64,000 nt of DNA from Laetiporus sulphureus 93-53 (GCF_001632365.1 NW_024468536.1:310001-374000), one strand, 5' to 3'. Shown: positions 45,630 through 58,439, counted from the stretch's first letter. Made by a program: numbers and translations. The notes: generated from the sequence alone by a model not told the origin.

Positions 45630-46759
45630 ATGCCTGGCCCTCGGAACATGAAGAAGAAGAAACAAGTGGAGTCGAAGAAAGCCAAGCGCAACAAACCACT
45701 CCCCGACAAGCCGACGTTGGAGACAGACGCTTGCGATGTTCGCTCGCATCCACCAGCTTCTCACCATTCACATCATGCCTCCGAAACCAGTGTACCAGAT
45801 ACCATCTCGAATCAAGTTTCCGAGCTGCAGATATGGAGCCAGCCGCCATCTGACAGCCCCGACGATCACGTTAGACGCACCACACCCTACACCTATGATA
45901 TGACCTACGAAGACGCTCATCTTGATGCGGATATCCCACCAATATTTACGAAGAAGCCGTTCATTCATGACCCCGGTAACGGACCACGCGTACGGGATAC
46001 GCGAGCTTTTCTTGCATCGACTTTCGCTTCTCCGCCCTCGCTGGAAGATCCTCTGTGTGCCGAGTTCGCACAGGACGAGATGCTGGAGATGTTGTCACTG
46101 ATACTCCCAGAGGAGACTGCATTGGTATGCCTTCACTTGCTTTACGTGAGGCTGCCCCTGGATTGACGCAGCTATGAAGGTGCTGTGGTACAATAAGAGC
46201 CGCAAGACCGCTCGAGTATGTCCTGCCTGCCAGCGACTGTATCGGCTAGGGGATGTTCTTCCCAAACACCTCAACGAAGAGGCACTCACACAGTCTGCCG
46301 AGCACATGCGGGAGCATCTCTACCGCGAGCAGGCTATCAGCGGGCTCTGTACGTTCCCTTCCTCCGCGTGCCCTCTGTTGCCTAAGACTACTTGGCTTAG
46401 GCTCCTCCGTCTGCTTCATGCTCGCTGCATTAAACTACCCCGGCGCTATTAGCTCCACGTGGGGACGGATGGCGGAGGAACTGGGCGATGCGACGTGGGA
46501 CCTGCTGGACGGGCCTGGCACGAACGCCGTCCAAAACGATCGGGGGCTCAGTCTGCTGCTGAAGATGACACGCTGTGCGGATCTCGGGCTGGGAGAACTG
46601 CTCTTTCCGGAGGATGATGTTGACGACCTATTGGATGGGGAGGGCAGTCATACGAAGGTGGTAGAGGATCGGACATGGACTACGCCGACGTTTCGCGATG
46701 CAGATGGGGTGGAATTAGCAGAACAGATGGGAGGCCTCCGATTGCGTGCTGGGAGCTGA
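45630..46759 (+). CDS. Conserved basidiomycete protein with CxxC (CPACQRLY) motif
   Basis: Three exons, 340 codons: 45630-46124, 46180-46348, 46401-46759. A Lys-rich start (MPGPRNMKKKKQVESKKAKR) and disordered His/Ser-rich segment precede a conserved region: EMLSLILPEETAL, VLWYNKSRKTARVCPACQRLYRLGD, LYREQAISGLC, CFMLAALNYPGAISSTWGRM and LLKMTRCADLGLGELLFPEDD. CPAC plus a later SGLC could form a metal site; not demonstrable. The basic start suggests nuclear location. The first intron ends at ATGAAG (46179); the stronger-looking CGCAG eight bases upstream would give an immediate stop. Homologues of unknown function are common in Agaricomycetes. Confidence 0.8.
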
Positions 46760-46909
46760 TATAGCCGGACACTTCGAGCCCCTCGTGCAGCTGCGTGACT
46801 TATCTACTCTAATTAATTCTGCTAATTTTCCGGACACGAACTTCGCATCCGTCTAGTTGGCAAGTCATTGCCTCGACAGGTACATAGCGAACACTTACAC
46901 GCAAAGAGT

Positions 46910-47100
46910 GCTATACGGCGTAATTCCTGGTTCATAATACAGCAAGATAGATACTCACCTCTTATCTGTGTTCATCTAAACAGGCGCAGACAGATGAAGA
47001 AGCGATACGTTTCCTCGTGCGGTCTAGTGATCGAAGGCAGCTGGTTGTTCTTCTCCATTTCGTTTGTAACGAAAGGACGCTGCACGACCGTTGTCTGTCT
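46910..47100 (-). pseudogene. Cytochrome P450 3' fragment (second P450 family)
   Basis: Encodes VQRPFVTNEMEKNNQLP and adjoining 3' flank matching the end of the P450 at 50173 ([17 protein letters not shown]). No other exons are present, so this is an isolated tail of a lost third copy. Confidence 0.75.
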
Positions 47101-50100
47101 AGCCAAGCTTGAACGCAAGCTCATTTCTTTTCCGGGCTCTCGTGGACCTCATCTTCTCGCCCTCCAACGTTTCCTCAAAGCCGTCGTTCGTCCGCTCCCC
47201 CGTTCGTCCTCCGTGCTGCAGGCAGTGCTCAGTTCTCGAAGACTCCCCCGCATTCTCATTGAGTCCAGAGGCCGGAGATTTTCACTGTGCAAAGCCGATG
47301 TAATAATTCGCGAGAGGAGCTTCCTAACAGTCCCTATTCTCCGATGTCGAGATGCAGCCACAAGTCTGTGGCTTATTGGCGAAGTCAATATTCAGAATGG
47401 GGAGTGCTGGCAGGAGGTGCAAGAAAGGTGGAGGTTTATGAGGTGAGTACATCGGAGCGGAGCTGGGAGGGCATGTCATTAGTTCTGAATGCAGTCAGCA
47501 AACAACATCTCTGCAAGCTGTGCTGATCGATGAACTCGTGCATGTCCGCGGACGCTTACAACAGGCGTGCCGTCCCGGAATCAACAGGACGCGTCGTCTG
47601 CTCCATTGAACCCCGCACATGCTTACTTAAACCTTTTCGAAGCTCTTTGAAGTCTGTCCCGCATCGGTCGTGGGCGCGTTCATAAGTCTGTGGGCCAAGC
47701 CGGTCGTTCTGACGAGATTGGATGAACTGGTACGTGCAGAAAAGATTACTCTCCATCTGAGGGCTCAATTGTCCCGTTAAAGCATTCTTCGGAGAAATGA
47801 AAGAGCTGTGTCATGCTTGCGTGGCCGATCGACTCTCGTGCAGACGACCGTGTATCGCGCACAAGGTGCACAGGTTTAGTGTTCGTGTGTCGATCTCAAT
47901 CTTCAGTTCTGTCTGCTATTCGCACTATTTCGAGCATCGTTCTCATGTATGAGCTGTTCGACTGGCGATGCTCTTTGAAGAACGTTCCTGGAGGATATTT
48001 GACCATGACACATATCCAAGTTGGAGGCCCGCCTTAAAGTCAGTGTAGCGCTCCACGTGCAGAGCGGAATCTGCTTCATCCTTCGGTCTCTCCTGAGCAT
48101 CGCGTCCCTCTTACCTTCCACACCCTTCAACATACGCCTAGACAATAATCATTTCGCGATTATACTATCCCACCGCAAGCAAGCGCCTAGAAGACAGTGC
48201 GTCGGCTCCCTGTCCGTACTCGATAAGCCATGTCGTCCATGAATGACATTCACATCCCCTTTCGCTTTCAGCTTTCGATGCCCGCCAGAGGGAAGAACGG
48301 AGTCATTACCCCCGGGAGGAAGACATGCGGATGGAGCTCGCCTCGCGAAATCAGCATCTGCACACATCCAGTGTGTACCGATGCCAGTTACGGACGCTGC
48401 ATATGAGTTTAGGATCAAACCGGTACTGGATCGTGCTCATGGCTTCCCAACAACTTCCGTTTATGTTTGACATTCGCTCTCTGCAGAGGCGTGGTCACAT
48501 AGTGTCTGCGCAAAATTTACTTCGTCTTCTTCCACGGATGCTCAACACAGCCGCGGCGTTATCCAGCAGCATGCCATTGATTATATCCTGGGGTCTTCAA
48601 TTCCTCATGAGGCAGCCTAAAATGCTCCTCGGATGCTCCTCGGAGCTCCATGAGGCCGCTAGATCGGATGAGGAGCAAATTCAGACGCAAAGGTAATAGC
48701 TGGGGTTGGCCGTTTGAATACTGTCTATAAGACGGTCAGGACATGAAGAATGACATGCGCTGAACGCGCCGGGGATCTCGGTCAACTGCCTTTGGCCATC
48801 TTCCTCAGGCGCTTCCAACTGCCATTGGCTACAATCGGATCCCCCAAGGGAAGCTGTGCGATTCGTAACAGCTTTTTTTGCAACGAGGCGTGTGGCATAT
48901 GCATTGACAACTTCCATGTCGGACTACATGCCGCCTTCTCGACAGGCCGATACACAGATTTTCCCATGAAGCCTTATGTAACAGTCCTTGGCGAGATTTT
49001 ACTTCGGTTCGGCTCGAACGCGCTGATCGCAATATTGCCTTATTAATCACAGAGTCAGTGTATTCTGCTGAGAACCAAGGAATTGCTGTCGATTCTGTTT
49101 GCAGGCATTGAAGCCAAGATTGGATGGAAAATTGTAACGGTAGAGCTTGCTGTCGCAAGCAGGAAGAATAAACACGAGCAGATGATATTTCGCTCTGGCG
49201 AGCTATTCTATATGCCTTGTTCAGCCATCAAGTGAAGCTTGAGAACTTGATGCATTTTGACAAACCAGATAGCCTTCTCAATGGATGACCCGTGCACCGC
49301 AGTAATGGACAAAAGTGAGCACTGATTTTCGTAATCCTCCGACTCTGGATACATTCCGGGTCACCCGGATTGTCCAAGGACAATCCGCGAAGGAGAGTCG
49401 ACATTGAATCCGACTCATGGGCCACATGGGCCAAGAGAACATTAGCGGACCCAGCTCACCCCCACTCCACATCCCCATAAAAGGAAATGATATGTTCTGT
49501 GTAAATTCAATCAAAATGTGTTCGGTCCATCCATGCACCCCAAGCCACCTTACACTGCCTCTACTGTTATTTCCAGATAACATTGATGAGTCCAATGCAT
49601 AAGCACATCCATATTTACCTTCTGTCATGAGGGGAGTGGGTGTGTTGATACTCACTGATGATATTCATAACGGACATTATTGGCTTAAAATAATTTATGA
49701 TATATATTACTAGAAACACAATCATCGTGGTCACTTAGCTTAGTGGCTACCACCGCGATTTCATTTTGTATGTCGCAAGTTCGAACCCGGTCAGTTTCAG
49801 CTACTTTTCACTTTCTTTTCGCCGGATGATCGTGGAAGTTCACATTTGTCTGCCCTAAACTTGTCATGTGCCGGGTTGTTTGCAATGGTTATTTCACCTT
49901 TTTGCCTCTTATCATTTCAAATCTGTACATGATCGTGCAAAAATAACTGGTATTACCATAAGTGGAAATGTGGAGTGGGGGTGAGCAAGGGTCACTGAGA
50001 ACATTCGTGGCGAAGGTAAGATTGTCTCTACGTATTCGGCCGATACCGTTCTATTAGTGCGTGAATTTGCGAAGAGTACTACAAGGGTAATTCCAGGTCC

Positions 50101-50172
50101 ATGATACAGCAGGGTAGACGCTCACTTCTTCCACACGCTTACTCAACAGGTGCAGAAAGACGTAAAGGAGCA
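47101..50172. other. Intergenic, no supportable gene; one tRNA-like sequence
   Basis: Short frames only. The tRNA-like element at 49729-49798 is listed separately. Confidence 0.5.
49729..49798 (+). repeat. tRNA-like sequence with pol III A and B boxes (possible SINE head)
   Basis: A box TAGCTTAGTGG (49736-49746) and B box AGTTCGAACCC (49778-49788), 42 bases apart, the spacing of a tRNA gene. The seven bases before the A box do not pair with those after the T arm, and the anticodon stem is weak, so it is not a working tRNA. It lies in AT-rich DNA and may be a tRNA-derived SINE or a tRNA relic. Confidence 0.5.
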
Positions 50173-52577
50173 TTACACCCGCACGTGCGGTCTGATGAGC
50201 AAGGGCAGCTGGTGACCCTTCTCCATCTCGCTCGTAACGAACGGACGCTGCACGATCCCTCTCTTTTTCGTGATATCGCTTGCCGTCACCGCAAGTTCGA
50301 ACTCGAATGCGCGAACCAGAGTGAACAGCAGCGCTTTCATCCTAATATGGTGTAGCGTGTCAGCGATGCGACCGACATTCTAGTAACGAAGCGGACGGGC
50401 GCTTACTCGACGAGGGAGAAGCGGTACCCGATGCACGAGCGCGGACCGCCGAGGAAACTCATCAGGTTTCCCCAAACGCCAGGAATCGTCTGGATGACAT
50501 CAGGAGGCGATTCCCATCGCTCAGGCCTATCACGAACGATGAGCCTAACTGTCATCTGGGACCTGTCTCACGCAACTCACTTAAACTCAAATGCATCTTC
50601 CCCCCACAGATCCTTCGCACGATTTATGGCTAGGACCGGGATCAATATGAGCGTGCCCTGGTCGATCCTGTATTGCCGCGATCTCAGATCAACCGATAAG
50701 CTTTGCATGGGCACCACCACTCACTTGATGCTATCGCGCACCTGCCCGTGCACGTCCGTATATGGAGCGTTAAGCGGGATAAAGTCATCCTTACCGGCCA
50801 TCCGGATTGTTGAAACGACGGGCGAATGAACGCGCATCGTCTCGCGCACGACGGCGTCGAGGTATGGCAGCTCGTTGAGCTCGTCCATGGTGGGATCCTC
50901 CGTGGGTATGCTCCAGAGCTCCTCGCGCAGCTTCTGCTGCACCTCGGGAGCCTGGCTGAGGGCAAAGAGGCACCACGTTGTTGCGTTGCTGGTCGTCTCG
51001 TGCCCTGCAACGAGGAAGCTATGGAAGCTGCGTCAGTATCGGCTCTTGATAACGAATTACTCTACCTACGTTGGGACCTCTGTAGGACGTGCGATCTTCA
51101 GCATAGACCTCAATGACAGCCTAGAGGCGACTCACGTGCAAGTACATCCGCGTCGGACAGCCGTTGACTCTCCGGGATATCGGTGCTCATGTTCGCTTTG
51201 ATGAGAAGAGTGAGCAAGTCGCGTCCATGAAGACTGCTGCCATCATCATTCTCCTTATCCTTCTCAGACTCAGCAGCTTTCAAGATCGCAGCCTTCTTGT
51301 CCGCGATTAGCTGCATGCCGATGCGCCTCATCACCGCCTGAGCAGCGCCCGACTTTCTCGAGAAATTATCAGGCTACGATATTGGTCAGCAGCATCGGTC
51401 AATCTTTGTAGAATGCGGCGATTGGGGTGCGAACGCACGATGATACGAAGCGGAGGGATGTACGCCTTGAAGAAGCGGAAGAGGTGCACGCCGGCCCCGG
51501 AGAGCGATTCGAACATGATGCTGAATGCTTCGCTAAGTTCGTTCGGCTTGCCCTCGGGGTTAAGTGAGTCGAACTTGTAGTTGAAGCCTAAATATTGGAC
51601 CACGTAGCATAAACTTGCACGCATTATCTCAGAACAGGGAGGCCACAACGCACCAGCTAGGCCGATGACATCAAGGGTAGCCTTGCTCAGTCCGCTGAGG
51701 ACGTCCACTCTAGCGGGCTCGCCGTGCTTCGCTATCTCGGCGCTCCAAATATCGCGCAGCTAGAGGCGAATCTCGTTACTCCTCTACCCTATGTTAAACC
51801 ACACGAGCGCTTACTTGCATGGACTTTTCCACGAAAATCCCTGTCAGCTCTCGGATTTGAGCGGGACCGAAAGCAGGGTTCTGGAATACGACAGGCTATG
51901 GACCTGCCAGGCTTGTAACACAGGATTCGACTAACCATAATCCTCCTCTGCGTTCCGGGTGAACCTTCAGACGGTCTGGAAATGTATACACTGCGGGGAG
52001 CTCACCTGCATGCGGTGCTGTTCTCCTGGAATTGGACGAGTTAGCTCGGAACGCATCGTTAAATAGGAACTGCTCCAAGGACATACCTTCAACAATCAAT
52101 AAACCTGCAGCAGACGGGGTCAGCAGCGCGTCAACGGACTGGAGAGAGAATCTGTTCGAACCTGCTCCAAGTATACGGGAGAGGAAAAAGTGTGATATGT
52201 GAGGCTTGGGATAGTCGTAAGAATGGCTGAGGATGTGGCTCAGTGCCCGTGTGTCTACGGTGTACAACCTATTTGTCTATCAGAAGGCTTGGGATAGGCA
52301 GCACGAGAGGCTTGTGACTGAAGCGTACGTTCATCCATCCCTTGTAATTGATCGTCTTTCCATAAGTCTCGGTCCACGCTTCATGAAGTACGGCCTCTTC
52401 AGAATTTCGGATCTGTTTGAGGTTGCCATAAATCCAGCTCGGATTAGAAGGGCCTGGGAGATCGCGCATTGGAGAGATCCATAGACGGTACACGAAAGGG
52501 ACTAGCTTCCACAGAGCATAAGCAAGCGCGGCTAGTCCCAGAGAGAGGGCGGCGTTCGATGCGTTAGCGACGGACAT
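50173..52577 (-). CDS. Cytochrome P450 monooxygenase (CYP63/CYP5037-like group)
   Basis: Fourteen exons, 547 codons: 52577-52329, 52267-52162, 52104-52087, 52025-52006, 51947-51936, 51880-51815, 51759-51654, 51587-51439, 51373-51136, 51080-51071, 51018-50725, 50667-50581, 50526-50407, 50341-50173. Four exons are only 18, 20, 12 and 10 nt. Membrane anchor, [12 protein letters not shown] hinge, I-helix [15 protein letters not shown], ExxR RETMR, haem loop [13 protein letters not shown]: all catalytic motifs intact. ER monooxygenase; related basidiomycete enzymes oxidise alkanes, fatty acids and aromatics, substrate here unknown. One blemish: with the only GT-AG pair available, intron 1 leaves one extra base (52268); the decayed paralogue shows the same offset, so this is probably a real but unusual junction rather than an error. 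Confidence 0.85.
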
Positions 52578-53302
52578 CGTGTATAGGGTGTTGGTTCTAG
52601 TCAGATCCGCAAGCTTTCCTTAGCGCTTTATATTGTTCTAAGATGCCTGCGGGGGCAATCACGAGGGCAATTTGACACATAGAAAGTGATTGCTTCTTCA
52701 GCGCGAGTCCCGGGCTGCGGGGGCATGTATGTCGGCACGGAGTCGACGGGTTAGGATATGCTAACGGTTGCTGACAGAGGGAGGGTCTGGACAAGCCATG
52801 TGGGAATCGCTTGATCATCGGATGAGTCTCAGGAGGTACAAAGGCGATGCTGGGAAGTTACCCTTGACAACTATAGCATAATACGCCGGAGAACCGCGCA
52901 AATTTCTCGGCTGATGGCACCCACAGGGTACGCGCGTTTTCTCACCAGCTATCTGAACGAGTTCGAAGCATGAAATACAGCCCAAACAATTACACTTGTC
53001 TTGACGATCGAGGAGGGAAAATGTTCGAGTGATCCGAAATTGACCACCGTCACCTAAAATAAAACAATCCCGAGCGTGCGATTCGTCACGGTAATAACCG
53101 AGTCGATCATGTTACTCCGAGAAAGTCGGAAATCAGTATTCTTCGGAACATTTCGTCCGACAAGCGAGGGTAAGTAGTAAGTACCGGTCGAGACTCAATA
53201 TCGAAAAACGTCATTCATTCGCGATCTTGGATCAACCTTCGCTCGACAGAGATAATAGTAGGGATTCTCAAGCAAGCATGTACAGCAAGAATGCAAAAAG
53301 TC
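52578..53302. other. Spacer between tandem P450 copies
   Basis: No gene. 5' flank of the intact P450 and 3' flank of the pseudogene. Confidence 0.6.
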
Positions 53303-55691
53303 TTATCCTCGCACGTACGACCTGATGAGCAAAGGCAGCTGGTTGCCCTTCTCCATCTCGCTCGTAACGAATGGACGCTGCACAATCCCTATCTTTTTCG
53401 TACTATCGCTTGCCGGCACCGCAAGTTCGAACTCGAACGCGCGAACCAGAGTGGACAGCAGGGCCTTCATCCTACGCGGCGCGTCAGTGATGCGACATTC
53501 GAAGCGGACGGTGCACTCACTCGACCAAGGAGAAGCGACATCCGATGCACGAGCGCGGACCGCCGAGGAAGCTCATCATGTTTCCCCAAACACCAGGAAT
53601 CGTCTGAGTGATGTCAGGGGGCGACTCCCACCGCTCAGGCCTACCAAGAATGTATTGAGCCTATTACCAGTGACAATCCGATGCATGCGACTTACTTGAG
53701 CTCAAACGCGTCTTCGCCCCACAAGTCCTTCTCACGGTTAATCGCCTGAATCGGAATCACGATAGGTGTGCCCTGGTCAATCCTATATAGTAAAGGACGA
53801 TCTCGCATGAAAAAGGAGACCTTCGCATGCACAGACCGCCGCTCACTTGATGCTATCGTGTACCTCATGCACGTCCGTGTACGGGGTGTTCAGCGGGATA
53901 ATGTCGTCCTTGCCGGCCATCCGCATCGTCGCGGGGACAGGCGAATGAACACGCATCGTCTCGCGCACGACGGCATCGAGGTACGGGAGCTCATTCAGCT
54001 CGTCCATAGTGGGGTTCTCGGTGGGCACGCTCCAGAGCTCCTCGCGCAGCTTTTGCTGGATCTCGGGAGCCTTGCTCAGTGCGAAGAGACACCACGTTGT
54101 TGCGTTGCTGGTCGTTTCATGTCCTGCGACGAAGAAACTGTTGGACTCTCGTCAGTGTTATTCGCTCCTTCTGAAGGAGCTATTTTGCGTACGTCGGGAC
54201 CTCTATAGCCTGGTAAGTGATCTTTAGCATGGATCGCGGTGATGGCCTAACAGTGGCTTACGTGCAAGGACATCCTCATCCGACAACCGTTGACTCTCCT
54301 GAATATCGGTGCTCATATTCGCTTTGATGAGAAGAGTGAGCAGGTCGCGTCCATGCATACTGCTTCCATCATCGTTCTCTTTATCCTTTCCAGACTCAGC
54401 AGCTTTCAGATCGCGGCCTTCTTGTCCGCGATGAGCTGCATGCCGATGCGCCTCATCACCGCCTGAGCAGCATCCATCTTCGTCGGTATACTATCAGGCT
54501 GTGATAGTCATAGAGATAGTCAAGTCAAACAGGCATAGAAGGAGAGATCAAAACGCACGAAGATACGAAGCGGCGGGATAAACACCTTGAAAAGGCGGAG
54601 GAAATCAATGGCGACGTCGCTGAGTGAGCCGAACATGACGTCGAACGCTTGGCTGAGTTCCGTCCCCTTGCCCTCAGGATTGAGAGTGTCGAAATGATAG
54701 TTGAAGCCTGAGCACCGCCGTATCGTGTTCTGCGCGAGATAGTGCAGGACGAAACAGACATGCGACGTACCGGCTAATCCTATTACGTCGAGCGTAGCCT
54801 TGCTCAGTCCGCTGAGTACGTCCACTCTAGCGGGCTCGCCGTACTTTGATATTTCCGCCCTCCAGATATCGCACAGCTGCAAAAGGATCTAGTTACTTCT
54901 CTAGACATTACTCAATGCAATGGATGTCTACCTGCATCGACTTCTCTACGAAGATCCCCGTCAAATCTCGGATTTGAGCAGGGCCAAATGCAGGGTTCTA
55001 CCAGGTGAGGGGTCACGGATAGAACAGGTCACGAGACACGGCGGCCGACTGACCAGGATCCTTCTCTGTTTTTTTTGGAGAGATCTTCAGACAGTGTCAA
55101 GATGCATGCTTTGCGGAGAGCTCACCTGCATCCGGTGCTGTTCCCCTGAATCAGACCAGTCAAACCAGGCGCGTCGCCGGACAGAGCTATCTCGAGCATA
55201 CCTTCAACAATTAACAAGCCTACGCAGACAGGTCAGCAGCACATTCACGGATTGAGAAGATATTTTATGCGGACCTGCTTCGAGTATGTTGGACAAGTTG
55301 AAGCGCACCATCTCAGGCTTCAAATAGTCATGAGAATGGCGGAGGATATGGTTCAGCGCCCGGGTGTCCACGGTGTACAACCTTTTCCGCCTAGCGGACC
55401 AGCTGAGATCGGCACCACGGAAGAGCCTGAAATGAAAAGCGTACGCTTATCCATCCCTTGTACTTGACCGTCTTTCCGTAGGCCTCTGTCCAAGCTTCGT
55501 GGAACTCCACGGCTTGTGGTCCCTGAATTTATTGAATTGCCGTATTACAGGCTTGCATTTGGAGGGCCAGGAAGGTCACGGATTGAAGAGAACCAGAGAC
55601 GATGCACGATGGGGACTAGCTTTCATACTGCATGGGCAAGGGCCTCTGCTGCCACAGAGAGAACCGCATTCAAGGAAGAAACGATGGGCAT
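53303..55691 (-). pseudogene. Cytochrome P450 pseudogene, paralogue of 50173-52577
   Basis: Exon order parallels the intact neighbour, from MPIVSSLNAVLS to [17 protein letters not shown] with stop at 53303. Lesions: TGA replacing the Trp of WKLVP and a TAA replacing the Trp before YGN in the first exon, scrambled sequence after that, a single-base deletion near 54410 that shifts frame in the [12 protein letters not shown] region, and intron damage near 54715. I-helix, ExxR and the haem loop ([13 protein letters not shown]) are still readable, so decay is fairly recent. Confidence 0.88.
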
Positions 55692-56089
55692 CGTGGATGA
55701 ATCTGCTTCCATCTGCTGGTATTATCTCGCGCTTTATGCATTCGGCACGGATTTGCGGCAGCACGAACGAAATACTGCTGACAGTTGACGCGGTTTGGAA
55801 AATACTCTCCGCGGTTACAATCAAGCGGTGTGGGAACCTTGGTGATCCATTGAGCCGCAGTCGATGGCAAGAACGTATCCTGATGTTTTCAACTTGCTTG
55901 ACAAGATCCGCGGAATGTCTATGCTTCATCGTCAACGTTGTGAGCCGAAGTGAGATGCGAGAGTGGCTAGCGATCCTCGAAGCGACAGATACTTCGTGTA
56001 CCATGTGCATGTGCATGAAGACTCGGAAGAGTAATCCAAGTTCGCTGTGATTCATGGCCGGTGATCTTATTCCGAGAGTGTCAGAAATT

Positions 56090-56600
56090 AGTGCATCTCA
56101 ACGTAAGAATGATCTGAGACACATTGATCGGCGATGCGTTAACAACACTGCCAGCATTACACCTGACTTCTATATGCCTGTTCATTGGTCTCATCGCGCC
56201 TGAAAGTGAATCTTCTTTCCAGAGCAGGTCCACCTTAGAAGCGGTGACCGTCCATGACGCGCTAGGGGTATGGTCACAGCTCAGCAGGACCCAGCTCGTG
56301 CCCATCACCTTAGGTGAATTTTTCGACCATGAGCTCATCGAGCCTGTGCTGAATGTATTGGAAGTCAGACATGCCTCCGGATTTCCCGACGACGGTGGAT
56401 GAGCCCACCGAGTACAGACACTGGATTTTCTGAAGCGAGAGAGCGCGCCGTAAAATGCTGTATATCAACTATTCATTAGGATTTTCGCAGTGTGGCGTTG
56501 TTTGGGCGAACTGACCGAGGTTGTCGGCAGCCATCATGATGCCATCCTTGCAATGGATGGCGAGGACATTGCTGCCAGTAACGATGGGCTGCTTGAGCAT
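56090..56600 (-). pseudogene. Proteasome beta-7/PRE4-type subunit pseudogene fragment
   Basis: Minus strand reads QPIVTGSNVLAIHCKDG, IMMAADNLG, then after an intron-like gap LYSVGSSTVVGKSGG, MSDFQYIQHRLDELM, then a stop, DGHELGP, and a degenerate stretch with RVMDGHR and SKVDLLWK in different frames. These are the successive conserved blocks of the PSMB4/Pre4 beta subunit. At least three stops or frame changes, no upstream propeptide exon and no end. A functional copy must exist elsewhere in the genome because the subunit is essential. Confidence 0.75.
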
Positions 56601-57357
56601 CGATCAGAGGGAAGCAGACTCTCGGTAAGACCAAAATGTTTACACAGTGAAGTATCGAAGTGCAAACACGGGTGAAAGGGAAAAATGGCGCAGAGGGAAC
56701 GTGTTGTACTGGTCATACAGATCGCTTCTCTGCGAGTCATCAACTATCAGCACTTTCTTCAATGCAAGGCAAAAGTACCACATGACGGATGTCCCCACTC
56801 GTTGGAAAGTGGTTCACGGTGAGGGTAAGGGCTTAAGGGGAGAATAATTGTGGACGCGGTCGTGAGCTCGAGCCTCGCGCCATGGTCACGCTCCGAGCGC
56901 TTGCTATCAGCCGGCGGTATATATAAATTGGTTGAAGAAACAAATTATAATGAAGAAAGTCGACGTACTTTACAGAATCGGCAGCGCATATCGTTCATAC
57001 TCAGTCGTAGTGTTTCAAGTTGACACTGCAATGTCACGTTGTAATCACGACATACGCTATGGCCTCAAAGTCGAAAGCAACAAAGCAGGGTGATGCAGCG
57101 ACCCTCATTTATCCTCCATTTCTCTACCTAGGTTCGCATCTACAAAGCTCGGCCGCTTTTATCGCCGCACATGGCATAACGCACGTCCTCAGCATCAGCT
57201 CTAAACTGACAGCGAAAGTGGCGTCCGTCTCGTACCACCTGGCTGCCGCTAACAGGCAGCCCGACCGCGTCCATTGAGAAAATTATGTGGCTGGCGAGCG
57301 CCGTCATCGACCCCGCGAAAGCGGGCAAGATCCTCGTGCACTGCTCGGCGGCGACAT

Positions 57358-58439
57358 CAGGAAAACTCCAACTTTACCTTTTTCCTCGCTTTGCCACCTT
57401 TTTCGAGGATTAAGGAGTGAAAATGACAAAAAAGCATGAGGATCTCCTGAAATTGCACCTTTTTCTTATGAGAGCTTTTTACTCGAAAAGGAGCGGAAAG
57501 GATGGTGAAAAGGCATTGATCCGCCAGCTGCATCAGAATCAGCCGAAGCTCGGCTTTCCGGCTTACACCGGGGGCATGAGCTCATGATTCCGCTGGGAAC
57601 ATTTTGGACACATCATGATAACAGTCACAATGTAACTCTAATGTTACTGATGTAAACATCACGGAATAATTTGAATTATTTTGAGTGAGCTCATTTTGGA
57701 ATAATAGTGATATTATTCAGAAAGACACCAGGATGAGACAACAATTTCGCTCTGGCCAGCATTCATATTATATGTTGGTATCATTTTGAATGGATCTTAA
57801 GGGTACATTACAAATGTGATCAATGTGATGTTACAATGAGTACCAGATGCTTTCCATCATGTGCCAGCTGGAATCATCTTGAACGCATCGGGGATGTCCT
57901 AATATGGTTAGCATATTACCATATATAGTAATACCAATTATGCGAATCACAATGAACCCATTGGGAACATCTTGAAGACATCATGGCCACTCACAGGTAT
58001 CATTCAAGATTGTTCCTCAAGAAACATTTAGGATGCTTTTGCAATAATGCTTGAATGCTGTCATGTGCAGCATTGGGGTCTCATTCTTGCATCTTTATGA
58101 ATGCTATCAAAATTGTGCCGCAATGTTGATGCTTAAAACATTTTAAAACATTCAAAATGATTTCAAAATGTATGCACTAACAACATTGCATAATCATTTG
58201 GACTGTTATTACAATGTGTCCAAAATGTTTCGGGCGGAATCATAGGCCCATGCCCCCGGTGTTAATGTCTTTAAACAGAATTTCTCGTGACCTTCCCGGC
58301 GCTTTCTGTGTGACTTTTCCATGAAAAAGGACAAAATAAGCGCAGAACCAGGAGATCCCCACGCTTTTCGGGCTTAATGCCTTTTTTGAACCCAAAAAAG
58401 CTCTAAAGGGGGCTAAAAAGCAATAATTGAGTTTTCCTG
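57358..58439. mobile_element. Short DNA transposon with CAGGAAAACTC termini, host of a nested element
   Basis: Begins CAGGAAAACTC and ends GAGTTTTCCTG, inverted copies, with looser similarity inside (GGGGATCTCCTG type blocks). No ORF. Flanking duplication not clear: GACAT on the left may correspond to GATAT on the right. Confidence 0.7.
57566..58261. mobile_element. Nested MITE with TTA target duplication (PIF/Harbinger-like)
   Basis: 696 bp; ends CACCGGGGGCATG, with inverted similarity for about 70 bases. Flanked by TTA at 57563-57565 and 58262-58264. TTA duplications are typical of PIF/Harbinger; no transposase is present. Interior is rich in CATTTTGGA/AACATTTT motifs. Confidence 0.75.

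Noticed and set aside
49729..49798. Functional tRNA gene
   Set aside because: Acceptor and T stems do not pair.
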